A DNA stretch of 64,000 bases from Kribbella sp. NBC_01245. GTDB lineage: Bacteria > Actinomycetota > Actinomycetes > Propionibacteriales > Kribbellaceae. The notes below the pieces were generated by a model. That model was not told where the DNA came from. It ran no database searches and saw nothing but the letters and a program-made list of their open reading frames with translations. The DNA lies in assembly GCF_036226525.1 (NCBI RefSeq), contig NZ_CP108487.1, forward strand, positions 7,874,001-7,938,000, written 5' to 3'. Below are positions 40,965-49,944 of this stretch, piece by piece (the stretch's first letter is position 1; each line of letters begins with the position of its first letter). The translations under genes and the position numbers were made by a program.

Positions 40965-41204
40965 ATGAAGGTACTGGCCTGGCTGGCGTTCCCCGTGATC
41001 GCCACCGTGCTCGCGATGTGCTGGGCGGCCTGGCGTGGCCGTGGCCGCGGACCTCGCCGGTCCGGTGGTGCCTTCGCGTCGGTGGACGATTTCCGCCGGT
41101 TCAGCGAGGCCATGATGGCGCCCGGCCCGCAGGCCACCCCGGTCAAGCGCGGGCTGTTCGGCCGTCGTAGTAAGGACAATCCGATCGTGGGGCAGGGGTC
41201 GTGA
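40965..41204 (+). CDS. Small single-span membrane protein
   Basis: This 79-aa protein has one N-terminal membrane span (MKVLAWLAFPVIATVLAMCWAAW, residues 1-23, shown here only to define the span by position) followed by a basic cytoplasmic part (RGRGRGPRRSGGA) and FASVDDFRRFSEAM. It overlaps the PDZ protease gene by 4 nt (GTGA), so the two are probably coupled. A similar small gene often sits in this position in actinobacteria; function unknown. Confidence 0.7.
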   Translation: MKVLAWLAFPVIATVLAMCWAAWRGRGRGPRRSGGAFASVDDFRRFSEAMMAPGPQATPVKRGLFGRRSKDNPIVGQGS

Positions 41205-42238
41205 CACGTCGTACCGCCACGTTGGTCACCTCGATCGTCACCCTGGTTCTCACCCTCGGCCTGGTGTCGCTCTTCCCGGTGAACTTCGTCTCCTTCAGTC
41301 CCGGCCCGGTCAAGGACACTCTCGGCCAGGCCAAGAACCAGCCCGTCATCGAGGTGAAGGGGTATGCGACCTTCCCGACCGACGGCCGGCTCGACCTGAC
41401 CACGGTCTCGGTGACCTCCCCGGGCCGCGACCTGACTTTGCCGCAGGCGATGCGCAACTGGCTCGACCCACATCGCGACCTGTTCCCGCGTGACGTGATC
41501 TATCCGCCGGAGCAGACCGCCGACGAGGCCGAGCAGGAGAGCACGGCCGAGATGACCGGCTCGCAGGACAGCGCCGTCGCGGCCGCTCTGCAAGAGGCCG
41601 ACGTGCCGTTCCACCCGAAGGTCTCGACGGTGTCGAAGGGCAGCCCGGCCGACGGCAAACTCAAGCCGAACGACGTGATCCTCACTGTGGACGGCGTTGC
41701 CGCGACCAAGGTCCCGCAGGTGGGTGAGCTGGTCCGGAAGAACAAGGTCGGCGACGCGGTCGTCTTCGGCATCCGCCGCAGCGGCACGGAACAGAGCATC
41801 ACCGTGAAGGCGGCGGCCACGCCGGGCGACCCCAACCGCCCGATGGTCGGTATCTCGGTCGGCGTCGACTCGCCGGTCAAGGTCACCGTCAACCTCGGCC
41901 AGGACATCGGCGGACCCAGCGCGGGTCTGGCCTTCGCCCTGGCCATCTACGACAAGCTGACACCTGGTGGCTTGCTGGCCGGCAAACACGTCGCCAGCAC
42001 AGGCACCATCGACGCACTCGGACAGGTCGGCCCGATCGGCGGTATCCAGCAGAAGATCGCGGGTGCCCGCAATGCCGGTGCGACCGTGTTCCTGGTGCCG
42101 GGGTCGAACTGCGATGCCGCCCTGCACGCCGGTGTCGACGGCATCCAGCTGGTGAAGGTCGAGACTCTGCATCAGGCCGTCACCGCCCTCACCGCACTCG
42201 CCAAGGGAAGTGGAGACGTCCCCGCATGCACCCCGTAG
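41201..42238 (+). CDS. PDZ domain-containing membrane protease, S16 (Lon-like)
   Basis: This 345-aa protein has one N-terminal membrane span (TLVTSIVTLVLTLGLVSLF), a PDZ domain (about residues 130-205, KVSTVSKGSPADGKLKPND) and a C-terminal Lon-type S16 peptidase domain with the catalytic Ser in GGPSAGLAFAL (about 240) and Lys in GGIQQKIAGA (about 286). It corresponds to mycobacterial Rv3194c and resembles Bacillus YlbL. It likely cleaves membrane or envelope proteins from the outer face. GTG start; its end overlaps the PPA1309 gene by 13 nt. Confidence 0.92.
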   Translation: MTRRTATLVTSIVTLVLTLGLVSLFPVNFVSFSPGPVKDTLGQAKNQPVIEVKGYATFPTDGRLDLTTVSVTSPGRDLTLPQAMRNWLDPHRDLFPRDVIYPPEQTADEAEQESTAEMTGSQDSAVAAALQEADVPFHPKVSTVSKGSPADGKLKPNDVILTVDGVAATKVPQVGELVRKNKVGDAVVFGIRRSGTEQSITVKAAATPGDPNRPMVGISVGVDSPVKVTVNLGQDIGGPSAGLAFALAIYDKLTPGGLLAGKHVASTGTIDALGQVGPIGGIQQKIAGARNAGATVFLVPGSNCDAALHAGVDGIQLVKVETLHQAVTALTALAKGSGDVPACTP

Positions 42239-42879
42239 TCCCACCCGCGGACGACGCCGCCCGCCCAACCGTCGACCCCGATCCGGTCTCGCTCGGTGCC
42301 GAGGCACGGGCGCTGGCCGATGCCGTGGTCGAGATCGAGCGCCATGTCAGTGGCTCCGGCTGGGACCAGCCGGTGCAGTTGTTCGCCCTGGTGCCGACCG
42401 CGGAGCTGCTGGCCGCCGAGCCGGGCCTGGCCGACCAGCTCGGCGTCGACCCGGCTTCGTCGCCGTTGACGCCGGTCGCCCAGGGCGATCTTCCTGACGG
42501 CATGGACGATGACCACCTGGCCGAAGCGCTGGCCGGGATCGAATGGCCCGAGAGCGTGAGCGGTTGTGCCGTCGCCGTTGAGCGGATCGTCTTGCCCGCC
42601 ACGGTCGAGGAGGACCTGCCCGAGGGCGCCGAGGCACGTGACGAGGAGATCCGCCGGATGGCCGGCAGCGACCCGCGCCGGCACGAGGTCCGGATGGTCG
42701 CCGGCGTGCTGCGGGACGGCGAACGATTCGGCGCGGTCCGGTTGCGCAATCATGATGAGGATTCCGCGGTGCTCACCGGCACCGAGTTGGTACCGACCCT
42801 GTGCGAGGTGCTGGCCCTGACCTTCGCGCCGTCGGCCGAGGGTGAAGAGTCGTACATCGACGAGGAGAGAAAAGCATGA
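42226..42879 (+). CDS. PPA1309-family protein
   Basis: This 217-aa protein matches the PPA1309 family, conserved in actinobacteria: ALADAVVEIERHVSGSGWDQP, VQLFALVPTAELLAAEP, SPLTPVAQGDLP, LAGIEWPESVSGCAVAVERI and RFGAVRLRNHDEDSAVLTG. It is acidic and probably cytoplasmic; function unknown. It overlaps both the PDZ protease gene upstream and the UPF0182 gene downstream (ATGA), so the three are one translationally coupled unit. Confidence 0.87.
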   Translation: MHPVVPPADDAARPTVDPDPVSLGAEARALADAVVEIERHVSGSGWDQPVQLFALVPTAELLAAEPGLADQLGVDPASSPLTPVAQGDLPDGMDDDHLAEALAGIEWPESVSGCAVAVERIVLPATVEEDLPEGAEARDEEIRRMAGSDPRRHEVRMVAGVLRDGERFGAVRLRNHDEDSAVLTGTELVPTLCEVLALTFAPSAEGEESYIDEERKA

Positions 42880-45800
42880 GCGAGGGCATATACGACATGC
42901 CGGAGGAGCGTCGGCGACCGCCGCGCGGCTCCGGCCAGCGGCCCAGGGCGCTGGTGCCCACCATCGCCACGCTGGTCTTGTTGGTGATCCTGTTCAGCGT
43001 CTTCACCGACATCTGGACCCAGCGACTCTGGTACAAGTCGATCGAGCTCGGCTCGGTCTTCTCCACCGTGCTCGGCACCCGGGTGCTGCTGTTCGCGGTG
43101 ATCGGTGTGCTGATGTCGGCCGCCGTGGTGGCGAACGTGATCATCGCCTACCGCACCCGGCCGCGGGTCGCCCTCGCGCCTTCGCCCAGCCCGGGCTTCG
43201 AGCGCTACGGCGAACTGCTGCAGCTGCGCCGCAAACTGACCATCGGCGTGCTGGCCGCGTTGATGCTCGTCTTCGGTGGCTCGGCCGCCTCGGGTGAGTG
43301 GAAGGTCTTCCTCGCCTGGCGCAACCGCACGCCGTTCGGGGTGAACGACCAGCACTTCGGCAAGGACATCTCGTTCTTCGTCTTCGACTATCCGTGGATG
43401 CGGGTGCTGCTCGGCTTCGGCTACTCGATCGTGCTGCTGTCGATCGTCGCCGCCGTCGTCACCCACTACCTGTACGGCGGCTTCCGTCCGTCGGCCAAGG
43501 GCCAGAAGGCCTCGGCTGCGGCGCAGGTCCAGTTCTCCGTATTGCTGGGTGTGCTCGTCCTGCTGAAGGCCTTCAGCTACTGGCTCGACCGGTATGGCCA
43601 GACCACCACGGACAGCCGGTTGTTCACAGGTATCTCCTACACAGGTGACAACGCGATCCTGCCCAGCAAGGAGATTCTCGCGGTCATAGCCCTGCTCTGC
43701 GCCGGGTTGTTCTTCGCGAACGTCGTGCGCAAGACGTGGCTGCTGCCCGGTGTCGGCACCGTCGTGCTGATCCTGTCGGCCGTCCTGCTCGGCGCGCTCT
43801 GGCCGGCCGCACTGCAGCAGATCCGGGTTCGCCCGAGCGAGCCGGACCGCGAAGGCCCGTACATCACCAAGAACATCACCGCCACGCGCCAGGCGTACGG
43901 CTTGGAGAATGTGAAGGTCGACACCTACGCGGCGACGACCAACACCACGCCGAACCAGCTGGCCAAGGACGCCGAGGTGCTGCCCGGTATCCGGCTGATC
44001 GACCCGAGCGTGGTCGGCCCGGCCTTCGAGCAGCTCCAGCAGGTCCGTGGCTTCTACGCGTTCCCGGCAGTGCTCGACGTGGACCGCTACAAGATCGGCA
44101 CGAAGGTCGTCGACACCGTCATCGGTGTCCGCGAGGTGCAGATCAGCGGCCTGCCGCAAGGCCAGCGCAACTGGAACAACGACCACACGGTCTACACCCA
44201 CGGCTACGGCGTGGTCTCGGCCGACGGCAACAAGCGCGATGCCGAAGGTGAGCCGGTTTGGTCCTCGCAAGACATCCCGCCGAAGAGCCAGCTCGGTACC
44301 TACGAACCCCGGATCTACTTCGGCGAGCAGTCTCCGGACTACTCGATCGTCGGTGGCAACAAGGCCGCGCCGGTCGAGCTGGACACCCCGGAGGGCTCGG
44401 CCACCGACCAGCCGAAGATGTTCAACTACGAGGGCAAGGGTGGTGTGCCGGTCGGCTCGTTCTTCAACCAGCTGCTCTTCGCCACCAAGTTCCGCGACCT
44501 GAACGTGATGCTGTCCGGTCGTGTCACCGACACCTCGAAGATCCTCTTCGACCGTCACCCGCGTGACCGGGTCGAGAAGGCCGCGCCGTGGCTGACGGTC
44601 GACGGTGACCCGTACCCCGCGGTCGTCGACGGCCGGGTGGTCTGGATCCTCGACGGCTACACCACCAGCGCGAACTACCCGTACTCGCAGAAGGTCTCGC
44701 TGGAGGACAGCACCGATGACGCGCTGACCGACCGTGGCGCCGTCGCCGTGCAGGCCAGTGAGGACATCAACTACATCCGCAACTCGGTCAAGGCCGTGGT
44801 CGACGCCTACGACGGCTCGGTCGACCTGTATGGCTGGGACGAGTCGGACCCGCTGCTGAAGACCTGGTCGAAGGCGTTCCCGGGCACGATCAAGCCGCGC
44901 TCGGAGATCTCGCCCGGACTGATGTCGCACCTGCGCTACCCGGAGGACATGTTCAAGGTCCAGCGGGATCTGCTCGCGAAGTACCACGTGACCAACCCCG
45001 GCACCTGGTACTCCAACAGCGACCTGTGGCGCGTCCCCGTCGACCCGACCCAGGGCAGCGCCGCGGAGAACGCGCGGAAGCAGCCGCCGTTCTACCTGTC
45101 GCTGCGGATGCCGGATCAGACGGAGTCGAGATTCTCGCTGACCTCGGTCTATGTGCCCAACCAACGGGATAACCTCGCTTCCTTCCTGGCAGTGGATGCC
45201 GAGGCCTCTTCCGAGGACTACGGCCAATTCCGGATCCTGCGATTGCCCGATACCAACCAGATCGACGGTCCGGGCCAGGTGGCGAACCAGTTCCAGACCA
45301 ACGAACAGATCCGGCAGGCCCTGTTGCCGTACACCGGGCCGACGTCCGGCGCTCGCGCCGAATACGGCAACCTGCTGACCCTCCCGGTCGGCGGTGGTCT
45401 GCTCTATGTCCAGCCGGTCTACTCCAGCCGGGCAGCGGCCTCAGGTTCATACCCGGTGCTGCGGTTCGTCCTGGTCGGTTTCGGTAACAAGGTGGCGTTC
45501 GGTACGACGCTGCAGGAGGCGCTCGACAAGGTCTTCAGTGGTAACGCCGGCGTCGACGACCCGAACGACCCGAAGCCGGATCCGGATCCGGAGAACCAGA
45601 CCGTCAAGGCAGCACTCGCCGAGGCACAAGCCGCCTTCGTCGAGGCGGACGCGGCACTGAAGAAGGGCGACCTGGCCGGCTACCAGGCAGCGATCCGCAA
45701 GGCGCAGGCCGCCATCGCGCGGGCTACCAGCGCCAACAACGCGACGCCGCCGCCCACCCCGGGCACGCCCAATCCGACGGCAACCCCGACGGGTGGTGGC

Positions 45801-45932
45801 GGCACCACGCCGTCCGCACCTCCGTCCACCCCGACGGGTGGGGGAGGCCCGGCCGCCGTACCGCCGCCATTCCCGCAACCAAGTGGCGGCCGCCCCTTGG
45901 CCCCGCCCCTGGTCACCCCATCAGGAGGCTGA
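42876..45932 (+). CDS. UPF0182 family large membrane protein
   Basis: This 1018-aa protein corresponds to mycobacterial Rv3193c (UPF0182). It has about seven membrane spans in the first 330 residues (for example TIATLVLLVILFSVF, VLLFAVIGVLMSAAVVANVI, EILAVIALLCAGLFF) followed by an about 570-residue extracytoplasmic domain (RQAYGLENVKVDTYAAT, GRVVWILDGYTTSANYPYSQ, SHLRYPEDMFKVQRDLLAKY). An acidic linker (DDPNDPKPDPDPENQ), a helical segment and a Pro/Thr/Gly-rich tail that may cross the cell wall follow. Function unknown. Cotranscribed with the PPA1309 and PDZ protease genes. Confidence 0.92.
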   Translation: MSEGIYDMPEERRRPPRGSGQRPRALVPTIATLVLLVILFSVFTDIWTQRLWYKSIELGSVFSTVLGTRVLLFAVIGVLMSAAVVANVIIAYRTRPRVALAPSPSPGFERYGELLQLRRKLTIGVLAALMLVFGGSAASGEWKVFLAWRNRTPFGVNDQHFGKDISFFVFDYPWMRVLLGFGYSIVLLSIVAAVVTHYLYGGFRPSAKGQKASAAAQVQFSVLLGVLVLLKAFSYWLDRYGQTTTDSRLFTGISYTGDNAILPSKEILAVIALLCAGLFFANVVRKTWLLPGVGTVVLILSAVLLGALWPAALQQIRVRPSEPDREGPYITKNITATRQAYGLENVKVDTYAATTNTTPNQLAKDAEVLPGIRLIDPSVVGPAFEQLQQVRGFYAFPAVLDVDRYKIGTKVVDTVIGVREVQISGLPQGQRNWNNDHTVYTHGYGVVSADGNKRDAEGEPVWSSQDIPPKSQLGTYEPRIYFGEQSPDYSIVGGNKAAPVELDTPEGSATDQPKMFNYEGKGGVPVGSFFNQLLFATKFRDLNVMLSGRVTDTSKILFDRHPRDRVEKAAPWLTVDGDPYPAVVDGRVVWILDGYTTSANYPYSQKVSLEDSTDDALTDRGAVAVQASEDINYIRNSVKAVVDAYDGSVDLYGWDESDPLLKTWSKAFPGTIKPRSEISPGLMSHLRYPEDMFKVQRDLLAKYHVTNPGTWYSNSDLWRVPVDPTQGSAAENARKQPPFYLSLRMPDQTESRFSLTSVYVPNQRDNLASFLAVDAEASSEDYGQFRILRLPDTNQIDGPGQVANQFQTNEQIRQALLPYTGPTSGARAEYGNLLTLPVGGGLLYVQPVYSSRAAASGSYPVLRFVLVGFGNKVAFGTTLQEALDKVFSGNAGVDDPNDPKPDPDPENQTVKAALAEAQAAFVEADAALKKGDLAGYQAAIRKAQAAIARATSANNATPPPTPGTPNPTATPTGGGGTTPSAPPSTPTGGGGPAAVPPPFPQPSGGRPLAPPLVTPSGG

Positions 45933-45948
45933 GCAGCATCTGATCACC

Positions 45949-45995
45949 CGACGCCCGGGAAACCTGCGCAAGACCGGCAGGTCTCCCGGGCGTCG
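45949..45995 (+). terminator. Hairpin terminator of the UPF0182 operon
   Basis: CGACGCCCGGG (45949-45959) pairs with CCCGGGCGTCG (45985-45995), and inside it ACCTGC (45962-45967) pairs with GCAGGT (45977-45982). It lies 17 nt after the stop codon. Confidence 0.75.
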
Positions 45996-46018
45996 CTGCT
46001 TCGTTGGCCGGGCCGGCG

Positions 46019-46573
46019 TCAGGCGCTGGTCTCCGGGCGGAAGCCGGCGGCGGTTTGCAGGAGGTCGTCCTCGGTGAACCGGTCGCGGTCGATGCTCACC
46101 TCGGCGGCCAGGCCGGGGGAGAGGAACCAGAACACCTGGTTGTCGACCGTGTAACCGCTGTAAGGCCCGACCTGCACGGCCGTGAGCTTCCAGTCGGCCG
46201 GATCCTTCTCGTGGTACTCGGTCAGGAATGTGCGCAGCGCCTCGAGGTCGGTGATACCGGCACCGCGCACGGTCTTCACGGTCAGATCGACCTTGGTCGC
46301 ACCCTCGGGATCCGGCCCGGTTTCCCAGACCCGACTATGGAAGCTGACGTCCTCCCACTCGTACTCGAAGTCGCTCGGCGAGCCGAGGCCCGCAGGCAGA
46401 TGGGTGATCGCGAAGCCGTCCAAAGGTCTCACCGGTTCCGATAGGTGGGCACTCGACTGCGCCCAGTGCGGGACTGCTGATGCTGGAGCCACCGGCCCGG
46501 TTGCCAAGGCGGCGAAGACGGTCACACCGAGCACGATGCCGGTCACAATACGGCGACGAGGACTGATTCTCAT
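46019..46573 (-). CDS. Secreted protein of unknown function
   Basis: This 184-aa protein has a Sec signal peptide (RRRIVTGIVLGVTVFAALAT, cleavage near APASA, about residue 33). The mature part has LDGFAITHLPAGLGSPSDFE, HSRVWETGPDPEGATKVDLT and PYSGYTVDNQVFWFLSPGLA, a pattern seen in actinobacterial secreted proteins with no assigned function. No cysteines, so not a lipoprotein. It stands alone. Confidence 0.7.
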   Translation of the reverse strand: MRISPRRRIVTGIVLGVTVFAALATGPVAPASAVPHWAQSSAHLSEPVRPLDGFAITHLPAGLGSPSDFEYEWEDVSFHSRVWETGPDPEGATKVDLTVKTVRGAGITDLEALRTFLTEYHEKDPADWKLTAVQVGPYSGYTVDNQVFWFLSPGLAAEVSIDRDRFTEDDLLQTAAGFRPETSA

Positions 46574-46694
46574 GGCACTACCTCCTCCGAGTTGGCGGCC
46601 ACCTGCCCCGATGCCGGTGGACCGCCGTGCAGAGAAGGTGCCGTCATCCCGTCAGCTGTGCGCAGACAACTTTCGGCTGTGGACAAAGGGCGAA

Positions 46695-47663
46695 TCAGTA
46701 GCCGAGGTGCCGGTGCAGGCGGAGGAACGTCTCGCGATAGCCGAGTTTCGGCCAGGTCCGGGAGGAAAGCAGATTCGTCACCCGCCAGTCGGTCACCAGC
46801 GCCTCGAAACCATCGCCGGCAGCCCAACTCCCGACCGCTCGCGCCAACGCTTGCCCGGCGCCCGACCCGCGCGCATCCGGGAAGACCGCCGCGAAAGCGA
46901 GAATCGCCGCGTGATCCGGCCGGGCAAGTCCGACATGGGTGGACGACTTCTCCAACGGACAACCGATCGCCGATCCGATCACGCGCCCATCGTGCTCGGC
47001 GACAAAGCTGGCGTAGTACTCGCTGTCGATGTCCTCCTCCCACTCCTTCCGAGCCTCCTCCAGCGTTCCGACCTGGCCGGCCGAGAAGACGGGGGACAAC
47101 CCTTGGTGGGCGGGCAGTGCGAGGTCCAGTTCCGCAAGGACATCGATGTCGTCGCGCTCGGCTCGACGTACGACTAGACCATCCGGCACCACCAGCGGTT
47201 CGGTAGGCGGCGCCATGACCGCATGCGCGTGCTGCGCACCAAAGCCGAGGCGGAACCACGCGTCGACCAGCGCGACGTCGTCGGACGGTACGAGCGCGTA
47301 GTGCGCCAGCTTGCCCTCGTCGTACCAACGAGTGGCAGCGACGCCGTACAAGTCGCGCATCGTCTCGGCATCACCCGCGGCCATGCCGGCGGCCTCGACC
47401 CAGACATTCGGGCCCCAGACGGGCGAGGCCTTCGGAGCGCCGAGGACGTAGCCGACGACCTCAGTCCCGTCGACCGCGACGGCCCCTGAGGCGCCTTCGG
47501 ACTGCCAGACCGTGGTGACCTCGGCCAAAGTAGTTGCCTCGTCCTCGTATCTCGGCGACAGCAACGGACTGGTACGACGGTGCTTCGCGTGCCGGTCAGC
47601 GAGAAGCCGTGCGGCAGCAGGAAGATCGGCCGCCGCGAACGGCCGGATGTTCGGATACGCCAT
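46695..47663 (-). CDS. GNAT-family N-acetyltransferase (double domain)
   Basis: This 322-aa protein has two GNAT-like halves: an N-terminal NIRPFAAADLPAAARLLAD domain and a C-terminal domain with VVRRAERDDIDVLAELD and AAVFPDARGSGAGQALARA (acetyl-CoA-binding loop, about residue 275). Substrate unknown. I chose ATG 47663 because TACGTT lies 7 nt upstream, predicting a leaderless start; the longer frame would run antisense through the tRNA gene. Confidence 0.82.
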   Translation of the reverse strand: MAYPNIRPFAAADLPAAARLLADRHAKHRRTSPLLSPRYEDEATTLAEVTTVWQSEGASGAVAVDGTEVVGYVLGAPKASPVWGPNVWVEAAGMAAGDAETMRDLYGVAATRWYDEGKLAHYALVPSDDVALVDAWFRLGFGAQHAHAVMAPPTEPLVVPDGLVVRRAERDDIDVLAELDLALPAHQGLSPVFSAGQVGTLEEARKEWEEDIDSEYYASFVAEHDGRVIGSAIGCPLEKSSTHVGLARPDHAAILAFAAVFPDARGSGAGQALARAVGSWAAGDGFEALVTDWRVTNLLSSRTWPKLGYRETFLRLHRHLGY

Positions 47664-47676
47664 AGTCGTGAACGTA
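47664..47676 (-). promoter_or_regulatory. Leaderless -10 element of the GNAT gene
   Basis: On the minus strand TACGTT (47671-47676) is followed by CACGACT and then the ATG at 47663. Confidence 0.5.
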
Positions 47677-47729
47677 CGCCGACCACGCTTTCGCGGCACC
47701 GGGTTTTCCGGCCCGCACGGGTATTCGAT

Positions 47730-47758
47730 TTGGTTGCGCCCCACGGATCGACTAGGCT
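47730..47758 (+). promoter_or_regulatory. Promoter of the first initiator tRNA gene
   Basis: TTGGTT (47730-47735) and TAGGCT (47753-47758) are separated by exactly 17 bp and lie 19 nt before the tRNA. The same elements and spacing precede the second copy. Confidence 0.75.
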
Positions 47759-47776
47759 GAAGCCGTAAGACAGCGG

Positions 47777-47850
47777 CGCGGGGTGGAGCAGCTCGGTAGC
47801 TCGCTGGGCTCATAACCCAGAGGTCGCAGGTTCAAATCCTGCCCCCGCTA
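47777..47850 (+). tRNA. Initiator tRNA-fMet (CAT), copy 1
   Basis: This 74-nt tRNA folds with acceptor stem CGCGGGG/CCCCGC, D-arm AGCTCGGTAGCT, anticodon arm CTGGG-CTCATAA-CCCAG (anticodon CAT, with the three G-C pairs of initiators) and T-arm GCAGG-TTCAAAT-CCTGC. Position 1 is C and position 72 is T, so the end pair is unformed, an initiator hallmark. CCA is not encoded. A promoter precedes it and a strong hairpin follows 3 nt later. Confidence 0.96.
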
Positions 47851-47853
47851 CTT

Positions 47854-47891
47854 CATTCAGGCCCGGAATCCACGGATTCCGGGCCTGAATG
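47854..47891 (+). terminator. Terminator of tRNA-fMet copy 1
   Basis: CATTCAGGCCCGGAATCC (47854-47871) is the exact reverse complement of 47874-47891; ATTTGAG follows shortly after. Confidence 0.85.
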
Positions 47892-47927
47892 CATTTGAGA
47901 CTTGACCCGGTCGTCAGACGGTCGCCG

Positions 47928-48611
47928 TCACCACTTCTGCAAGATGAGGAGGTGGCGCATGGCGTCGTCGCCGAAGCTGCTCCTGCACTCCGCGCCCTGC
48001 GTTTGGAACTCGCCACGGTTTGGCAGTGAGCCCCAGGTCTGACCGTCGAAGTGGTAGATGATGCTGAAGAACACCTGGCTCGCGGTCAGAAGGTCCCCGT
48101 CGAGGCCCCCTCGGAACGCGGCCGTGCCGTCGGAACCTGCCACGAAGGACGAGGCGTCCGGCAGTTGGCCCGGGTCGACGCTGGGCAGGGCCAGTGTCCG
48201 TTCGACGCCGGGACACAGGGGATTCTCCGAATCGGGGTTGAGCGTACCCCAGAAGACGGAGTAGACCCCTCCCGGGACCAAACCGCTGAACCTCAGTCGG
48301 ACGTCCGTGCGGGCGTTCGACTTGCCACTCGTGCGCACCGCTGAGGTCGCCGATGCCGCGGACCAGGCCCCCCAGGTGAGGTTCAGGTTCACGCCTGCGT
48401 TGTTGAACAGTGGGGCGGACGGGTCGGTCGTCGCGTCCGGGTTCCGTAGCGTCGACCCGACGATGACGAACACGTCGCCCTCGTAGACCTCCACGGCGTC
48501 GGCCTGATCCGGTGGTGCCGCCCAGGCAGGCGGTGCTGCGGCGACGAGCGCGAGGGTCGCGGTCATGGCAACGGCCGCGAACAGGGTCCTCCATTTGGTT
48601 GTCTTCGTCAT
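47928..48611 (-). CDS. Secreted protein of unknown function
   Basis: This 227-aa protein has a signal peptide (TKTTKWRTLFAAVAMTATLA, cleavage after AWA near residue 30). The mature protein (EVYEGDVFVIVGSTLRNP, NAGVNLNLTWGAWSAAS, RTDVRLRFSGLVPGGVYSVF, HFDGQTWGSLPNRGEFQTQG) looks like a beta-rich secreted domain; I do not recognise it. ATG 48611 follows a GGGAGGGA ribosome-binding site; longer frames upstream are non-coding. It stands alone between the tRNA terminator and a TolB-like gene. Confidence 0.68.
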   Translation of the reverse strand: MTKTTKWRTLFAAVAMTATLALVAAAPPAWAAPPDQADAVEVYEGDVFVIVGSTLRNPDATTDPSAPLFNNAGVNLNLTWGAWSAASATSAVRTSGKSNARTDVRLRFSGLVPGGVYSVFWGTLNPDSENPLCPGVERTLALPSVDPGQLPDASSFVAGSDGTAAFRGGLDGDLLTASQVFFSIIYHFDGQTWGSLPNRGEFQTQGAECRSSFGDDAMRHLLILQKW

Positions 48612-48889
48612 GGTCCCTCCCAGATCTGATCGTCCTGGTCTGACCATCCGCCTGCGGTGCGGTCGTTGGGAACAGCACGGCCCGGACGTCCACGAACCGT
48701 AAGAACTCGCGGTCAGCCCGAAACATCGCCTCAGCCGTCGCCGCGAGGGCGCAGGCCAGGAGGGGGGCGGCCACATTTGGTTCACCGATTGACAGCGTGC
48801 GGGCGAGTGAGATGCTGGAAGGTGCTTGACGGCTCGCTCCGCTCCGGCGGGACCAAGTCAGTTCGTGACGTGGTCAGGGGGCGGGGAAG
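48612..48889. other. Divergent intergenic region
   Basis: This 278-bp gap between the two divergent secreted-protein genes contains TTGACA at 48789-48794 (possible -35 element for the TolB-like gene; no good -10 element seen) and a purine-rich GGGGGCGGGGAAG ribosome-binding site before 48890. I see no ORF. Confidence 0.3.
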
Positions 48890-49873
48890 ATGCGCAGAGT
48901 TCTGTTCGCCGCGAGTGCTCTTGGCAGCATGGCGGTGGCTCAGGTGTTCGTTGCAGCCGGACCTTCGGCGGCGACATTTCCGGCGGACAACGGCGGCCGC
49001 ATTGCGTTCGTCAGCAATAGCCCGGGCAACTACGACATCTTCACGATGAGCCCCGGCGGGACCACTAAGCGCAATCTCACGAACAGCCCGGGATCCGACA
49101 CCGGACCGCGCTGGTCGCCCGACGGCAGCAAGATTGTCTTCAGCAGCCTCCGCGACGGCCAGCGCGAGATCTACTTGATGAACCACGACGGTTCGAACCC
49201 CACCCGGCTGACCAACCACCCGGCCAGCGACACCTTCCCCGATTGGTCCCCCGATGGTTCGAAGCTCGTCTTCACCAGCACCCGGGACGGGACCCCGCCC
49301 TGTGATCCCAGCACCACGGTCCTGCCCCCCTTCCATCTGTTCGTGATGGACGCCGACGGCACCGACGTCACGCCGTTGACCTCCGACCCTGCGTTTATCG
49401 ATCTGCAGGCGCACATCTCGCCGGACGGCCTTCGGGTCGTGTTCACCCGGACCCGCGGCTGCTTCCCCGACGACCAGCGGGCCATCCACGTGATGAACCT
49501 GGATGGGTCGGGCCTGCAGCAGCTGACCCCGTGGGAGATGCAGGCTGTCGAGCCGGACTGGTCACCGTCCGGACACCAGATCGCGTTCAACGACAATGTC
49601 TGCCCGATCTGCGTCCAGCTGGCCAACCTCTGGATCATGAATGCTGACGGGACGCAGAAGAAGCAGCTCACCGCGGACTCCGGCGACAACGTCCGGCCGA
49701 CGTTCTCGCCGGACGGCACCAGGCTCACGTTCACGAAGGATCCGCCGCCGGGCGGAGAACTCGCGCCCGAGGACATCTACGTGATGAACCTCGACGGCAC
49801 CGGCGCGAAGAACCTGACCAACACGCCCGCCGTGGACGACTTGGCTTCGGTTTGGCGTCCCAAGCCCCGCTGA
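48890..49873 (+). CDS. Secreted TolB-like beta-propeller protein
   Basis: This 327-aa protein has a signal peptide (about residues 1-28) and six PD40-type propeller repeats, seen as GRIAFVSNSPGNYDIFTMSP, RWSPDGSKIVFSSLRDGQRE, DWSPDGSKLVFTSTRDG, HISPDGLRVVFTRTRG, DWSPSGHQIAFND and TFSPDGTRLTFTKD. Such proteins resemble the TolB propeller but lack its N-terminal domain, and in actinobacteria they are secreted proteins of unknown function. It lies just upstream of the second tRNA-fMet gene. Confidence 0.85.
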   Translation: MRRVLFAASALGSMAVAQVFVAAGPSAATFPADNGGRIAFVSNSPGNYDIFTMSPGGTTKRNLTNSPGSDTGPRWSPDGSKIVFSSLRDGQREIYLMNHDGSNPTRLTNHPASDTFPDWSPDGSKLVFTSTRDGTPPCDPSTTVLPPFHLFVMDADGTDVTPLTSDPAFIDLQAHISPDGLRVVFTRTRGCFPDDQRAIHVMNLDGSGLQQLTPWEMQAVEPDWSPSGHQIAFNDNVCPICVQLANLWIMNADGTQKKQLTADSGDNVRPTFSPDGTRLTFTKDPPPGGELAPEDIYVMNLDGTGAKNLTNTPAVDDLASVWRPKPR

Positions 49874-49896
49874 AGTGGCCGGCGGGTGAGCTCGAT

Positions 49897-49925
49897 TTGG
49901 TTGCGCAACGGCCATCCCATAGACT
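49897..49925 (+). promoter_or_regulatory. Promoter of the second initiator tRNA gene
   Basis: TTGGTT (49897-49902) and TAGACT (49920-49925) with a 17-bp spacer, the same arrangement as before copy 1, although the spacer sequences differ. Confidence 0.75.
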
Positions 49926-49944
49926 CCTGGTTGTAAGACAGCGG

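Noticed and set aside
42750..45227. 825-aa ORF on the minus strand
   Set aside because: Antisense to UPF0182, which has unmistakable membrane spans and family sequence.
47810..48016. 68-aa ORF ending in AGAGFEPATSGL
   Set aside because: This peptide is a known artefact from reading antisense through a tRNA gene.
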